A DNA stretch of 32,975 nucleotides from Lachnospiraceae bacterium (GTDB taxonomy: Bacteria > Bacillota > Clostridia > Lachnospirales > Lachnospiraceae): the NCBI GenBank assembly GCA_017613435.1, contig JAGADU010000091.1, positions 1 through 32,975 on the forward strand. The letters are read 5' to 3'. The first letter of the stretch is position 1. Every line of letters starts with the position of its first letter. The notes beneath the pieces are model-generated. The model had not been told where the DNA came from. It saw nothing but the letters and a program-made list of their open reading frames with translations, and searched no databases. The position numbers were made by a program, and so were the translations under genes. Below, one piece after another: positions 1 to 7,717 of the stretch.

Positions 1-666
1 GGTACCGCCGGGTTCGGTCACTTTTACTTCCACTCCACTAACAGGATTGCTGTCCTGATCGATAACCTTAATGTCCAAAGCACCTTTATGAGGCAACTCT
101 CTGATCTGTTCCTCGTGGCTGCTTACAGTATCAGCAGTTACTGTTACTGTCTTATCTCCTGCGGTTACGAGTTCATATCCATCGGGCGCGGTTACACTGA
201 TTGTATATGTACCAAGTTCGGCTGTGTAATCACTGCCGCTCTTGGAATACTCTGTAACTTTACCGTCTGCATTTGTTGTGTATGTCTTCTCTGTGCCGCT
301 GGGTTCAGTTACTTTTACTGTAACTCCGCTTACGGGATTACTATCCTGATCTACAACTTTTATATCAAGTGCTCCCTTGGGTATACGAACTATCTGCTCC
401 ACATGGCTTGTAACATTATTCTCTGTTACATTTACCGTCTTTTCTCCTGCAGTAGCAAGTTCATATCCGTCCGGTGCTGTTACCTGAATTGTATAGGATC
501 CTACTATGGTGGAATATTCACCGTTTGAGCCGCGGGAATATTTCGTCACTTTACCGTCGGAGTCCGTAGTATAGGTTTTCACATTTCCATTGGTTTCGGT
601 AACCTTTACCGTAACTCCGCCAACAGGATTATTATCCTGATCTATGACTTTAATATCCAACGCTCC
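1..666 (-). repeat. Tandem 291-bp coding repeats in the adhesin
   Basis: Repeat units begin (in the minus sense) at 666, 375 and 84, two exact steps of 291 bp (97 codons). The first two units are complete and the third is cut by the window end. Units share GALDIKV, a DQD.NPV stretch, VKVTE, YTIxVTAPDGYE and a TAG(E/D)KTV end. The constant unit length and near-identical wording suggest recent duplication and possible copy-number variation between strains. Confidence 0.85.
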
Positions 667-2358
667 GGTAGGATCATACTTGTTGAAAAACGTTCCCAAG
701 TCAAAATCCGACGCATGCATAAGAACATTTTCGTGATTTTTGTATACAGTCTTGGCATTATCACCCAAATACGTAATATGAGTTACCGTATAAATATACG
801 ATCCGGCATCGTTTTCAACATGAAGCTTAATTGTAATATATCCGTCAGAATTAGTAATATTTCCTTTCGTAATTCCTGCATCGACCTCACTTATCTTATA
901 ATAGAAATCCTTCTGACTTCCTCTGGGTACATAATAAGGAGAATTTGATTTTGAACTTTCTTCAAAAAATGTAAATGAAGGAAAATCAACCTTACTTGTC
1001 GATGAATTGTTTGCATACCATACTTCTTCGGTAGGTATCATAAACTCCGAATCTTCCATTCGGGTTATACCGAATGTATATTCATTAGGCTGAATATCAA
1101 CTGTTAAATCTTTTTGAGTATTAATTCCATCCCATTCATGTGTAACACCCTTAATCAACGAAAAATGCATCTGATTAGGTCCATCGGTAGTAACCTGCTG
1201 GTCACCGCCTCTGTATATATAATGCCATTCTGCTTCATTTTTAGCTTCATCGGCAACTACCCAGCCTGCGGAACCTCCTCCGTTTTGGCTGAATACTACT
1301 TTTTTGCTGTAAGGTGCCAAAAAAACACCTGCAGACCCGGAGATTGTTACTTTTCCCTGAGTCCTCAAGTTCCAAATGACTTTCTGGCATATTTCCTTGT
1401 CAACATTGGTTATTGTCTGATTTCCCGAACCCTCATTTCCTGACCAATATGTACTGGAAGTAATTGTTTTATATGATCCCGAAGGCTGTTTGACCTTAAC
1501 TACGATTTTTTCTATCGTTACGGAATCCGATGTACCTTTTACGGATCCGTCAGAACCGCTGTAATTAAATATAACTACCGTTGATGAATTCTTTTTTATG
1601 GTTATTCCCGAACTTGCAGCCATGCAGCGTTTCAAATCGCTGTCAACATCTATATAAACTACTTTGTCCTCAAATTCATCATCACTTAAATCGATAACAA
1701 CCTGGTTTGAAGAAGTAAATGTTGCATACTGCTTATACTTCAGATAATAATCCGAGTTTTTGGCTTTAGCGGAAATATTATCCGATTCCGTTTTGATTCT
1801 GTCCATAAAATCGGACATCCACTGTGATACATTTGATTTTTCGTTTACCACAATTTGAGGTGAACTGGCAAAAAATGCGGTATCCAATTTAAAATGTGAA
1901 GTCTGATTGGAACTTGGAGTATAATTGTGATTGGAAAACTCGTTATACAACGAAGGGCTTAAATCGAATTTAAAAGTTCCGGCTGTATTTTTGGAAAGGC
2001 GCATTTGTGTCGTTATTTCGCCTATCAGGAAATGAGCTGTGCTTCCATTTTGAATAAAGTCTACATCATTATTACGTACTTCTCCGCCGACCGTTCTGTT
2101 GTTGACAAATTTATTTACGGCCATCGTAGTTTCCATATGTTCATTCTGAGTAAACACATTTGCTATAACGCCGAAATCAACCGCCTGATTCAGAATCGTA
2201 TTGTAATTCATCTGTGCCTTGCTTTCCATTATGGCAGGTTTTTCCTTTGGATCTGCCGCCTTGGCGCGAAAGCTGACTGTCTCAAAGACAGACGGAAAAA
2301 TCAAAACGCCCGAAAGAATTAATGTTGCCACCCTTTTCAGTAATTTGTTGTTTTTCAT
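1..2358 (-). CDS. Secreted surface adhesin with Cna-B/SpaA-like repeats (3' end off window)
   Basis: Open from ATG 2358 to the window edge (786 codons, no stop), so the C terminus and any sorting signal are missing. Residues 1-34 look like a signal peptide: basic start, hydrophobic stretch, then an AKA-A cleavage site. The region around residues 45-80 (DFGVIANVF, then TTMAVNKF) resembles the choice-of-anchor A / putative adhesive domain of Gram-positive surface proteins. From residue 565 a Cna-B/SpaA-like domain repeats with an exact 97-residue period (starts 565, 662, 759), each copy opening GALDIKV and carrying APDGYE. Such domains form stalks, often locked by Lys-Asn isopeptide bonds; the Lys in GALDIKV is a candidate. 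The class B sortase gene lies 71 bp upstream, so this is probably its substrate (inference). An AGGA site lies 11 bases before the ATG. The ligand cannot be read from sequence. Confidence 0.85.
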   Translation of the reverse strand, partial: MKNNKLLKRVATLILSGVLIFPSVFETVSFRAKAADPKEKPAIMESKAQMNYNTILNQAVDFGVIANVFTQNEHMETTMAVNKFVNNRTVGGEVRNNDVDFIQNGSTAHFLIGEITTQMRLSKNTAGTFKFDLSPSLYNEFSNHNYTPSSNQTSHFKLDTAFFASSPQIVVNEKSNVSQWMSDFMDRIKTESDNISAKAKNSDYYLKYKQYATFTSSNQVVIDLSDDEFEDKVVYIDVDSDLKRCMAASSGITIKKNSSTVVIFNYSGSDGSVKGTSDSVTIEKIVVKVKQPSGSYKTITSSTYWSGNEGSGNQTITNVDKEICQKVIWNLRTQGKVTISGSAGVFLAPYSKKVVFSQNGGGSAGWVVADEAKNEAEWHYIYRGGDQQVTTDGPNQMHFSLIKGVTHEWDGINTQKDLTVDIQPNEYTFGITRMEDSEFMIPTEEVWYANNSSTSKVDFPSFTFFEESSKSNSPYYVPRGSQKDFYYKISEVDAGITKGNITNSDGYITIKLHVENDAGSYIYTVTHITYLGDNAKTVYKNHENVLMHASDFDLGTFFNKYDPTGALDIKVIDQDNNPVGGVTVKVTETNGNVKTYTTDSDGKVTKYSRGSNGEYSTIVGSYTIQVTAPDGYELATAGEKTVNVTENNVTSHVEQIVRIPKGALDIKVVDQDSNPVSGVTVKVTEPSGTEKTYTTNADGKVTEYSKSGSDYTAELGTYTISVTAPDGYELVTAGDKTVTVTADTVSSHEEQIRELPHKGALDIKVIDQDSNPVSGVEVKVTEPGGT

Positions 2359-2429
2359 TGTTTTGCCGTTCCTTTTACTTATTTTTCTTCAACGAAAAAA
2401 AACTTAAACACATTTCTGCATTTAACTCC

Positions 2430-3311
2430 CTACCTGATTTCGGAGATTAAATAATCACCGATTTCTTTTGCTACTGCCACCACTCTGGTTGAGTTGGTAT
2501 TACAAGTCGACAATACCAGTAGCTCATCATTTTCAGTAATTTTCTCGTTGGAAAAATAAGCTTTTTCATCCCCAAACGCTTTGATTTTCTCCAGCAGTTC
2601 TTTTCCGGCATTTTCGGTAAAGCCTTTGAAAACGTAAAGGTTATCCGAACCCATTTCCAAGCTTTGGCTCAGAACATGTTCATCGGAATAATAAGAACAG
2701 CATACTATCGAGTATACTTTTATTGAATCAGAAGTATATAGATATATCTTCTTATGAGATTCCAAAAATTCGTGATCCCTGTGCATTTTATGCAAACTTC
2801 CGAACATGGTTCCGTTTTTCATATTATGACCGTACACTACCGTTATCAAGTCATTGAAATCGGAATTCACATAATTTTCGACATATATGCATCCGGGATA
2901 TCCTGTACTGTTGTCAATGTTATGTTTTAAGTAATAATTGTCACTGTCTTCTTTTTTTAAAATCGGATAATCAATTTGAGTATCCGGTATAAAAATATAT
3001 GCTATAACATCAGAATTAATATTCTTGTATGCATCAATAGTTATAACACCGGGAAAATCAGATGGCAACTCTTTTTTTTCGGAAAAATCTTTTTTTCCCA
3101 AAGAACTGTCTTTATCGGAAGCATTTCTTTTATTATCCGCATTATTATTTAAGTTACTCCATGCTTCTTCTTTTATTGCTTCATAATAATCCTGTTGTTT
3201 CGCATTTTTCTTGTGATATTTTATCATGTAAGCAGCGAAAATAACCGTGATTATTACCGCAAGTTCAAAAAATATAACAAGTCCGGGATATTTTTTTATT
3301 ATCTTCCGCAT
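2430..3311 (-). CDS. srtB: Class B sortase
   Basis: This 293-residue transpeptidase would cleave a sorting signal and attach a surface protein to peptidoglycan or to another pilin. Residues 9-31 are a single N-terminal membrane segment, followed by a polar linker to about residue 85 and then the sortase domain. The catalytic triad is visible: His162 in VVYGHNM, Cys270 in LSTC and Arg276 in NSTRVV. The helical insertion between the His and Cys motifs and the YGHNMKNGTMF wording are typical of class B. A GGAAG ribosome site sits 7 bases before ATG 3311. It follows murA after 48 bp and precedes the adhesin by 71 bp, making that adhesin the likely substrate. The family assignment is secure, the substrate pairing is inference. 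Confidence 0.92.
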   Translation of the reverse strand: MRKIIKKYPGLVIFFELAVIITVIFAAYMIKYHKKNAKQQDYYEAIKEEAWSNLNNNADNKRNASDKDSSLGKKDFSEKKELPSDFPGVITIDAYKNINSDVIAYIFIPDTQIDYPILKKEDSDNYYLKHNIDNSTGYPGCIYVENYVNSDFNDLITVVYGHNMKNGTMFGSLHKMHRDHEFLESHKKIYLYTSDSIKVYSIVCCSYYSDEHVLSQSLEMGSDNLYVFKGFTENAGKELLEKIKAFGDEKAYFSNEKITENDELLVLSTCNTNSTRVVAVAKEIGDYLISEIR

Positions 3312-3359
3312 TTTTATCTTCCGTTAACAACTGAAAAATATTATACCGAGAAAGGATTT

Positions 3360-4628
3360 TTAAACTTCCGTTTTGATAATATCCGCACCGAGTTTTCTCA
3401 GTTTCTCGTCAAATATCTCGTAACCTCTTTCGATATATTCGATTCCGTCGATTTCAGATTGCCCTTTTGCTGCAAGCGCAGCCAGAACAAGTGCCGCCCC
3501 CGCTCTTAAATCGGGTGAAGTCATATTGGCTCCCTGATAATAATCCACGCCTTCGATATAAGCCGTGGTGCTCTCGTCCACAACTATATTGCAACCCATT
3601 TTCTTCAATTCGTTGACATACATGAATCTGTTGTCGAAAATCGATTCAACCACGGTCGAACATCCGTCCGCAAGCCCGAGCGCAACCGAAATCTGCGGCT
3701 GCATATCGGTCGGAAAACCGGGATAGGGAAGCGTTTTAACCTGTGTTCTTTTTAATCTGTCCTTGGGACCTATTACTCTCACCCAGTCATCGGATTCTTC
3801 TATTTTGCAGCCGATTTCGCGAAGTTTCGAAGAAATACTGTCAAGGTGAGTGGGAATTACATTGTTAACGGTAACGTCTCCGTGAGTGATTGCCGCGGCC
3901 ATCATAAATGTTCCCGCTTCAATCTGATCGGGAATAACCGCATATGAACCGCCGCGAAGAGAAGGTACTCCGTTTATTCTTATCTTGTCGGTACCCGCAC
4001 CCGTAATGTGTCCGCCGATACCGTTTATAAAGTTTGCGACATCAACGACATGGGGCTCCTTGGCAGCGCCTTCGATAATGGTTTTGCCGGGAGTAAGAAC
4101 AGCTGCAAGCATAATGTTTATGGTAGCCCCTACGGAGACTTTATCCATGTACATTCTTGTTCCGTTCAAAGGTCCTTCGGTACCGTCCACAACGATTTCC
4201 GTCGCCGTAATCTTAACGTCGGCACCAAGGGCTTCGAAGCCTTTTTCATGCATATCAAGCCCTCTTCCGCCGATATTGCATCCGCCGGGAAGAGGGACCC
4301 TTGCCTGTTTGTAACGTCCGAGCAGAGCACCGGCAAAATAATACGATGCCCTGATTTTCTTGATGCTCGGATTATCCACCACGTATTTGTTGATGGTGGA
4401 AGTATTAATCTTAAGCGTGTTGTTGTCAACATACTCAACATCGGCACCGAGATTCTTCAATGTTTCGACCATGATAATCGTATCATTGACCTTCGGAACA
4501 TTCTCTAATGTAATTGTTTCATCCGTAAGAATCGTAGCTGCGAGAATCGGCAGCGCGGCATTTTTGGCACCGCTTATTTCAACCGTTCCGTTTAGCGCAA
4601 CTCCTCCTCTTATTTTGTAAACTTCCAT
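3360..4628 (-). CDS. murA: UDP-N-acetylglucosamine 1-carboxyvinyltransferase
   Basis: MurA transfers enolpyruvate from PEP to UDP-GlcNAc, the first committed cytoplasmic step of peptidoglycan synthesis. The 422-residue length is typical. Lys22-Asn23 in GAKNAALP and the active-site Cys117 in PLPGGCNIGGR are both present; the Cys predicts sensitivity to fosfomycin (the resistant Asp variant is absent). Other family blocks visible are PTDMQPQ and the C-terminal DLRAGAALV. An AGAGG site precedes ATG 4628 by 6 bases. The gene starts 17 bp after the M23 peptidase, so the two are probably co-transcribed. Many Firmicutes carry two MurA paralogs; which one this is cannot be decided here. Confidence 0.97.
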   Translation of the reverse strand: MEVYKIRGGVALNGTVEISGAKNAALPILAATILTDETITLENVPKVNDTIIMVETLKNLGADVEYVDNNTLKINTSTINKYVVDNPSIKKIRASYYFAGALLGRYKQARVPLPGGCNIGGRGLDMHEKGFEALGADVKITATEIVVDGTEGPLNGTRMYMDKVSVGATINIMLAAVLTPGKTIIEGAAKEPHVVDVANFINGIGGHITGAGTDKIRINGVPSLRGGSYAVIPDQIEAGTFMMAAAITHGDVTVNNVIPTHLDSISSKLREIGCKIEESDDWVRVIGPKDRLKRTQVKTLPYPGFPTDMQPQISVALGLADGCSTVVESIFDNRFMYVNELKKMGCNIVVDESTTAYIEGVDYYQGANMTSPDLRAGAALVLAALAAKGQSEIDGIEYIERGYEIFDEKLRKLGADIIKTEV

Positions 4629-4645
4629 CTATTACCTCTTAAAGG

Positions 4646-6217
4646 TTAGTTAATATAATTCAAAGGATTGACGGGCGTTCCGTTTAGGATAATCTCGAAG
4701 TGGAGATGAGGTCCCGTCGAAACACCGGTACTTCCCGATAAAGCAATCTTTTCTCCCTGAGATACGCTCTGACCCGAAGAAACAAGTATCTTACTGAGGT
4801 GGGCATATCTGGTCTGAGAACCGTCGGGATGAGTAATAAGAACCATATATCCGTATCCGCCGCTCCAGCCTGCAGCCGAAACGGTACCGCCGCTCGAAGC
4901 CACAACGGTACTACCGATGGGAATGGCAAAGTCAACACCCTTGTGATCTCTCGAACCGATACCTCCGGGTGAATTTCTTCTGCCGAATCCGCTGGATACT
5001 TTACCGCCGGAAACGGGCTTAATATATGTCGGAGGAACTTTGGTTCCTCTTTCGACTACTTTGGCAACCGCCTCAAGCAGAATTTCTTCTTTTACGATAT
5101 TTCTGCTGACGGAAGTGTCGTTTTTGTATGTTACGTCGCTTACTACTTTTCTGAAGCCCGCCGAAGGCTCGGTAAGCGTAACCTGCTTGGTAGTGTACCA
5201 GTCATTGTTGTCTATGTAAATAATATCGGCTTCGTAACTTTCCTCAACAATTTCTCTTCTGGTCCAAAGAACCGACAATTCGGGTTCGGGAACCGTAATA
5301 ATAAGGCTTTGGCCGGCACGAATCGTGGAATTGGCATCCTTGAGGTAATCGCTGTTAAGTCTGATAAGTTCGTCAATGGAAATATCTTTTTTGGCGGCAA
5401 TTCCGGACAGGGTGTCTCCGGGCTGAACTTCGTATATCTGCTGGGTTTCCTGCATTTCCGTCAAAAGATACAATGCGGTATCGACATCGACTATTTCGCT
5501 CTTGGGAATATATGTCTCTGCTACTTCGACTTCCTCCGCAAAACCGATGCTTGTGATACCCTGAGTAATATCCTTGAAATCAAGATATTCGATAAGTTCG
5601 GCTTCCGTAATGTTTCTTCCGGTAATGTTTTCGGCTCCCGCATTAAACGATATCGAATCATAAGCCACGTTTTTTCTCGTCAGTTTTGCCGTAAGCGTGG
5701 ACATGATTCTGTCCTCGTTTACTTCGGTTTTGACTTCGTATTCCCCGTCCTCGTCATATTTGGCAATTGCTCTGGTCAAAAGCTCGTCAACGTCTTCGGC
5801 TTTTTCGAGGTTTATCGTTGTATTGTTGACTTTAACCATATATGCTCTCGTCATCGTTTCTTTTTGATGATTTTTGAGAGATCTTTTTATCTTTTCGTAA
5901 ACAACGTCATCCTCGTCGACCTGTTTGTAAATGGCTTCCTCACCGATTATTTCCTTGTGAAGATTTTCAATCATGTAAAGGTTTTCCTGCCCCGAAGCAA
6001 GTTCCTCTCTTGCCTGATTGATAAGGTTATTGGCCTTCTCCACGCTTTCGACGGTACCCATTTCCTCCCCGAAAAGCCAGATTGTAAAAAGGTTTTTGCC
6101 TTCGGAAGAATAGGTGGTGAAATTTGGCAACAAAAACAAGCCTAAAACAAAAACGGATAGGCTTGTTATTATGAATGTCGAACAGATGCGTTTATGATGG
6201 TGCGTTAAATTTTTCAT
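4646..6217 (-). CDS. LysM-G5-M23 family cell-wall endopeptidase
   Basis: A 523-residue membrane-anchored peptidase. Residues 10-32 form a membrane segment or signal anchor. Residues 33-255 hold an alpha-helical, charged region without a recognised name. LysM spans about 261-309 (YEVQPGDTLSGIA, IRAGQSL), a G5-like domain about 311-395 (ending VVERGTKVPP), and a LytM/M23 domain about 398-519. All zinc ligands are present: His425 and Asp429 in HKGVDF and His504/His506 in HLHFE, plus the accessory His473. It therefore should be an active glycyl or cross-link endopeptidase that cuts peptidoglycan outside the membrane. It lies between the coiled-coil gene (24 bp) and murA (17 bp). The physiological role (division, elongation or sporulation) is not shown by sequence. 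Confidence 0.93.
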   Translation of the reverse strand: MKNLTHHHKRICSTFIITSLSVFVLGLFLLPNFTTYSSEGKNLFTIWLFGEEMGTVESVEKANNLINQAREELASGQENLYMIENLHKEIIGEEAIYKQVDEDDVVYEKIKRSLKNHQKETMTRAYMVKVNNTTINLEKAEDVDELLTRAIAKYDEDGEYEVKTEVNEDRIMSTLTAKLTRKNVAYDSISFNAGAENITGRNITEAELIEYLDFKDITQGITSIGFAEEVEVAETYIPKSEIVDVDTALYLLTEMQETQQIYEVQPGDTLSGIAAKKDISIDELIRLNSDYLKDANSTIRAGQSLIITVPEPELSVLWTRREIVEESYEADIIYIDNNDWYTTKQVTLTEPSAGFRKVVSDVTYKNDTSVSRNIVKEEILLEAVAKVVERGTKVPPTYIKPVSGGKVSSGFGRRNSPGGIGSRDHKGVDFAIPIGSTVVASSGGTVSAAGWSGGYGYMVLITHPDGSQTRYAHLSKILVSSGQSVSQGEKIALSGSTGVSTGPHLHFEIILNGTPVNPLNYIN

Positions 6218-6241
6218 AAATAAATCGACAGTGCGGTAAAA

Positions 6242-7342
6242 CTAATCAAAAATGCCCAGTGCCAAAAGCACGGTAGCGGCAAGGTTCATTACCCCGAGCA
6301 CTATCGCGAAAGTAACCATAAGCTTCGTGGACTTAAGTTTGGAGTAAAGCTCTCTGTTATGCTTTGTAAGGCCTTCGGTCTGACTCTTGAATTCGTCAAC
6401 AACCACAGCCTGAACGTTACGGTATACCTTCACATTCTCCTTATGTACAAAGTCGTCAGACTGTTTAAACATTTCCATGAGGGCTCTCTTGTCTTCCTCT
6501 TCTTTGATCTGACGGGCTTCTTCTTTTTGCTGTTCTTCGAGAAGTCTTCTTTCTTCCTCCTCGCGTTTGAACATTTCTTCTTCCTCGCTGGGACGGTTAA
6601 TCGTCTCAATGCCGGAACGAATATATTCAAGATGATCGGCGATTTCTCTGTTTTCTCTTCTGATTGCAAGCAAAGCGTTGTCGACGCTTGTCTTAACGCT
6701 TGTCTTTAATTCATCGTTGGAATTCTTGAGTTCTGCCGTTGTATTCTTAATCTCTTCGCTCGAAGACAAAATTCCTTCAATCGAAGAATTCATTGCATCG
6801 GCCGAATTCTTAACCTCGGCTGCGCTCTCTTTGAGATCGTCCGCACTGCTTCTTACAAGATCCGAAGCGTATCTGATGTCATCCGCAGATCCCTTGAAAT
6901 CCTCCGCTATCTGTTTAACTGCGGCAACCGATCCCGAAACTTCCATCGAAGACTGCTTCATCTCGTCAACGGGAACCATCAATGTGTTATTGACCGACTC
7001 GTTCAATGCGCTTCCGACGGTAGAATCGAGGTTGCTTAAAGCTTCGTCGATGGCTGTAATGATTTCGGCCGAAAGCTGCTTTGAAACCTCAGCGCTTTCG
7101 CCTTCTTCGCCCTCCGCATGACTGACCTGAACCTTGTTGATGGATTCGTCAACCAATGCATTGATTTTATCCGTAAGCTCGGAGTTTTTGTAATTGAGTT
7201 TGCGCATATCCTGAAGAATTGCCTCATACTGGGCCACCTGTTCCTGAAGACGGCGCATTTCGTTGGCCTCTGCCTGGGCGTTGGCTTTAATCATCTCCTG
7301 AGCGCTTAATTTCTGTGCAATTTTATCTGTAAAATTATCCAT
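6242..7342 (-). CDS. Tail-anchored coiled-coil protein of unknown function
   Basis: I do not recognise this 366-residue protein. It has no signal peptide. Residues about 10-70 are a coiled coil; about 100-240 is a long Ser/Asn/Asp-rich helical stretch with repeated SSADDL, NSADAM and SSEEIKN units resembling chemoreceptor signalling helices; about 255-295 is a Glu/Arg/Lys-rich helix; and about 343-364 is a single C-terminal membrane segment ending GIFD. The N-terminal bulk should therefore be cytoplasmic. It is the first gene after a strong promoter and is followed after 24 bp by the M23 peptidase, so a scaffold linking the cytoplasm to wall remodelling is possible (inference). An AAGGAG site lies 8 bases before ATG 7342. 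No receptor ligand domain and no conserved CheA-binding hairpin are evident. Confidence 0.85.
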   Translation of the reverse strand: MDNFTDKIAQKLSAQEMIKANAQAEANEMRRLQEQVAQYEAILQDMRKLNYKNSELTDKINALVDESINKVQVSHAEGEEGESAEVSKQLSAEIITAIDEALSNLDSTVGSALNESVNNTLMVPVDEMKQSSMEVSGSVAAVKQIAEDFKGSADDIRYASDLVRSSADDLKESAAEVKNSADAMNSSIEGILSSSEEIKNTTAELKNSNDELKTSVKTSVDNALLAIRRENREIADHLEYIRSGIETINRPSEEEEMFKREEEERRLLEEQQKEEARQIKEEEDKRALMEMFKQSDDFVHKENVKVYRNVQAVVVDEFKSQTEGLTKHNRELYSKLKSTKLMVTFAIVLGVMNLAATVLLALGIFD

Positions 7343-7395
7343 GGATAAAACTCCTTAACCCCTCTTTATAGTTAACCCTAAATCGCATTATTTAA

Positions 7396-7424
7396 ATTTT
7401 ATCATTATTTACGAGATTTGACAA
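7396..7424 (-). promoter_or_regulatory. Sigma-A-type promoter of the coiled-coil/M23/murA operon
   Basis: Read on the minus strand, TTGTCA (7424-7419) and TAAAAT (7401-7396) are separated by exactly 17 bases, about 55 bases before ATG 7342. This is the best promoter in the 375-base gap and would drive the envelope block. Confidence 0.75.
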
Positions 7425-7613
7425 CTTATGTATTCTAAATAATCAATAAAAAAACTACAAAAAAACTCACTTTTTATTTGGAATTTGTCCACAATTGTTC
7501 ATACATTTTTCACATATTAAAAATATACTTTACTTAAAACAACAAGTGATGCCCCTATTCAATTGCGTCACTCCTCATTTTTAGTATTTTTATACTTTTT
7601 ATTCATTTTCTCC

Positions 7614-7650
7614 TAAGAAAGACCCATTCCCCGGGTCTTTCTTATTTTTT
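7614..7650 (+). terminator. Orphan plus-strand intrinsic terminator
   Basis: A perfect 12-bp stem (7614-7625 with 7633-7644, TAAGAAAGACCC arm) with a 7-base loop is followed by a run of T on the plus strand. No plus-strand gene precedes it: everything to the left is minus strand. It may end a short untranslated RNA, or block antisense transcription into the cyclase gene. The rest of the 7343-7717 gap holds an imperfect hairpin at 7546-7571 (GTGATGC/GCGTCAC arms) and AT-rich sequence. Confidence 0.7.
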
Positions 7651-7673
7651 TCCTTTTTTCGGTAATCGCAAAC

Positions 7674-7702
7674 AAAAAACCGCCCCTTTTTCAAGGAGCG
7701 GT
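7674..7702 (-). terminator. Terminator of the asnA-to-cyclase operon
   Basis: On the minus strand an 8-bp stem (7702-7695 with 7686-7679, ACCGCTCC/GGGGCGGT including one G-T pair) is followed by TTTTT. It lies 15 bases after the stop of the diguanylate cyclase gene. Confidence 0.8.
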
Positions 7703-7717
7703 CATTCTCTTTTATGT

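Noticed and set aside
88-528. Plus-strand open frame of 146 codons
   Set aside because: Antisense to the adhesin repeats; Cys/Tyr-rich translation with no ribosome site, a frame shadow of the repeats.
3312-3359. Separate promoter for the sortase gene
   Set aside because: A TATAAT is present in this 48-base gap but no -35 element is found at proper spacing; read-through from murA is as likely.
5309-6145. Plus-strand open frame of 278 codons
   Set aside because: Antisense to the M23 peptidase; Phe-rich, low-complexity translation typical of a shadow frame.
7568-7606. Minus-strand 12-codon frame after a GGAG
   Set aside because: Ribosome site only three bases from ATG, Lys/Asn-rich low-complexity peptide, no promoter or conservation evidence.
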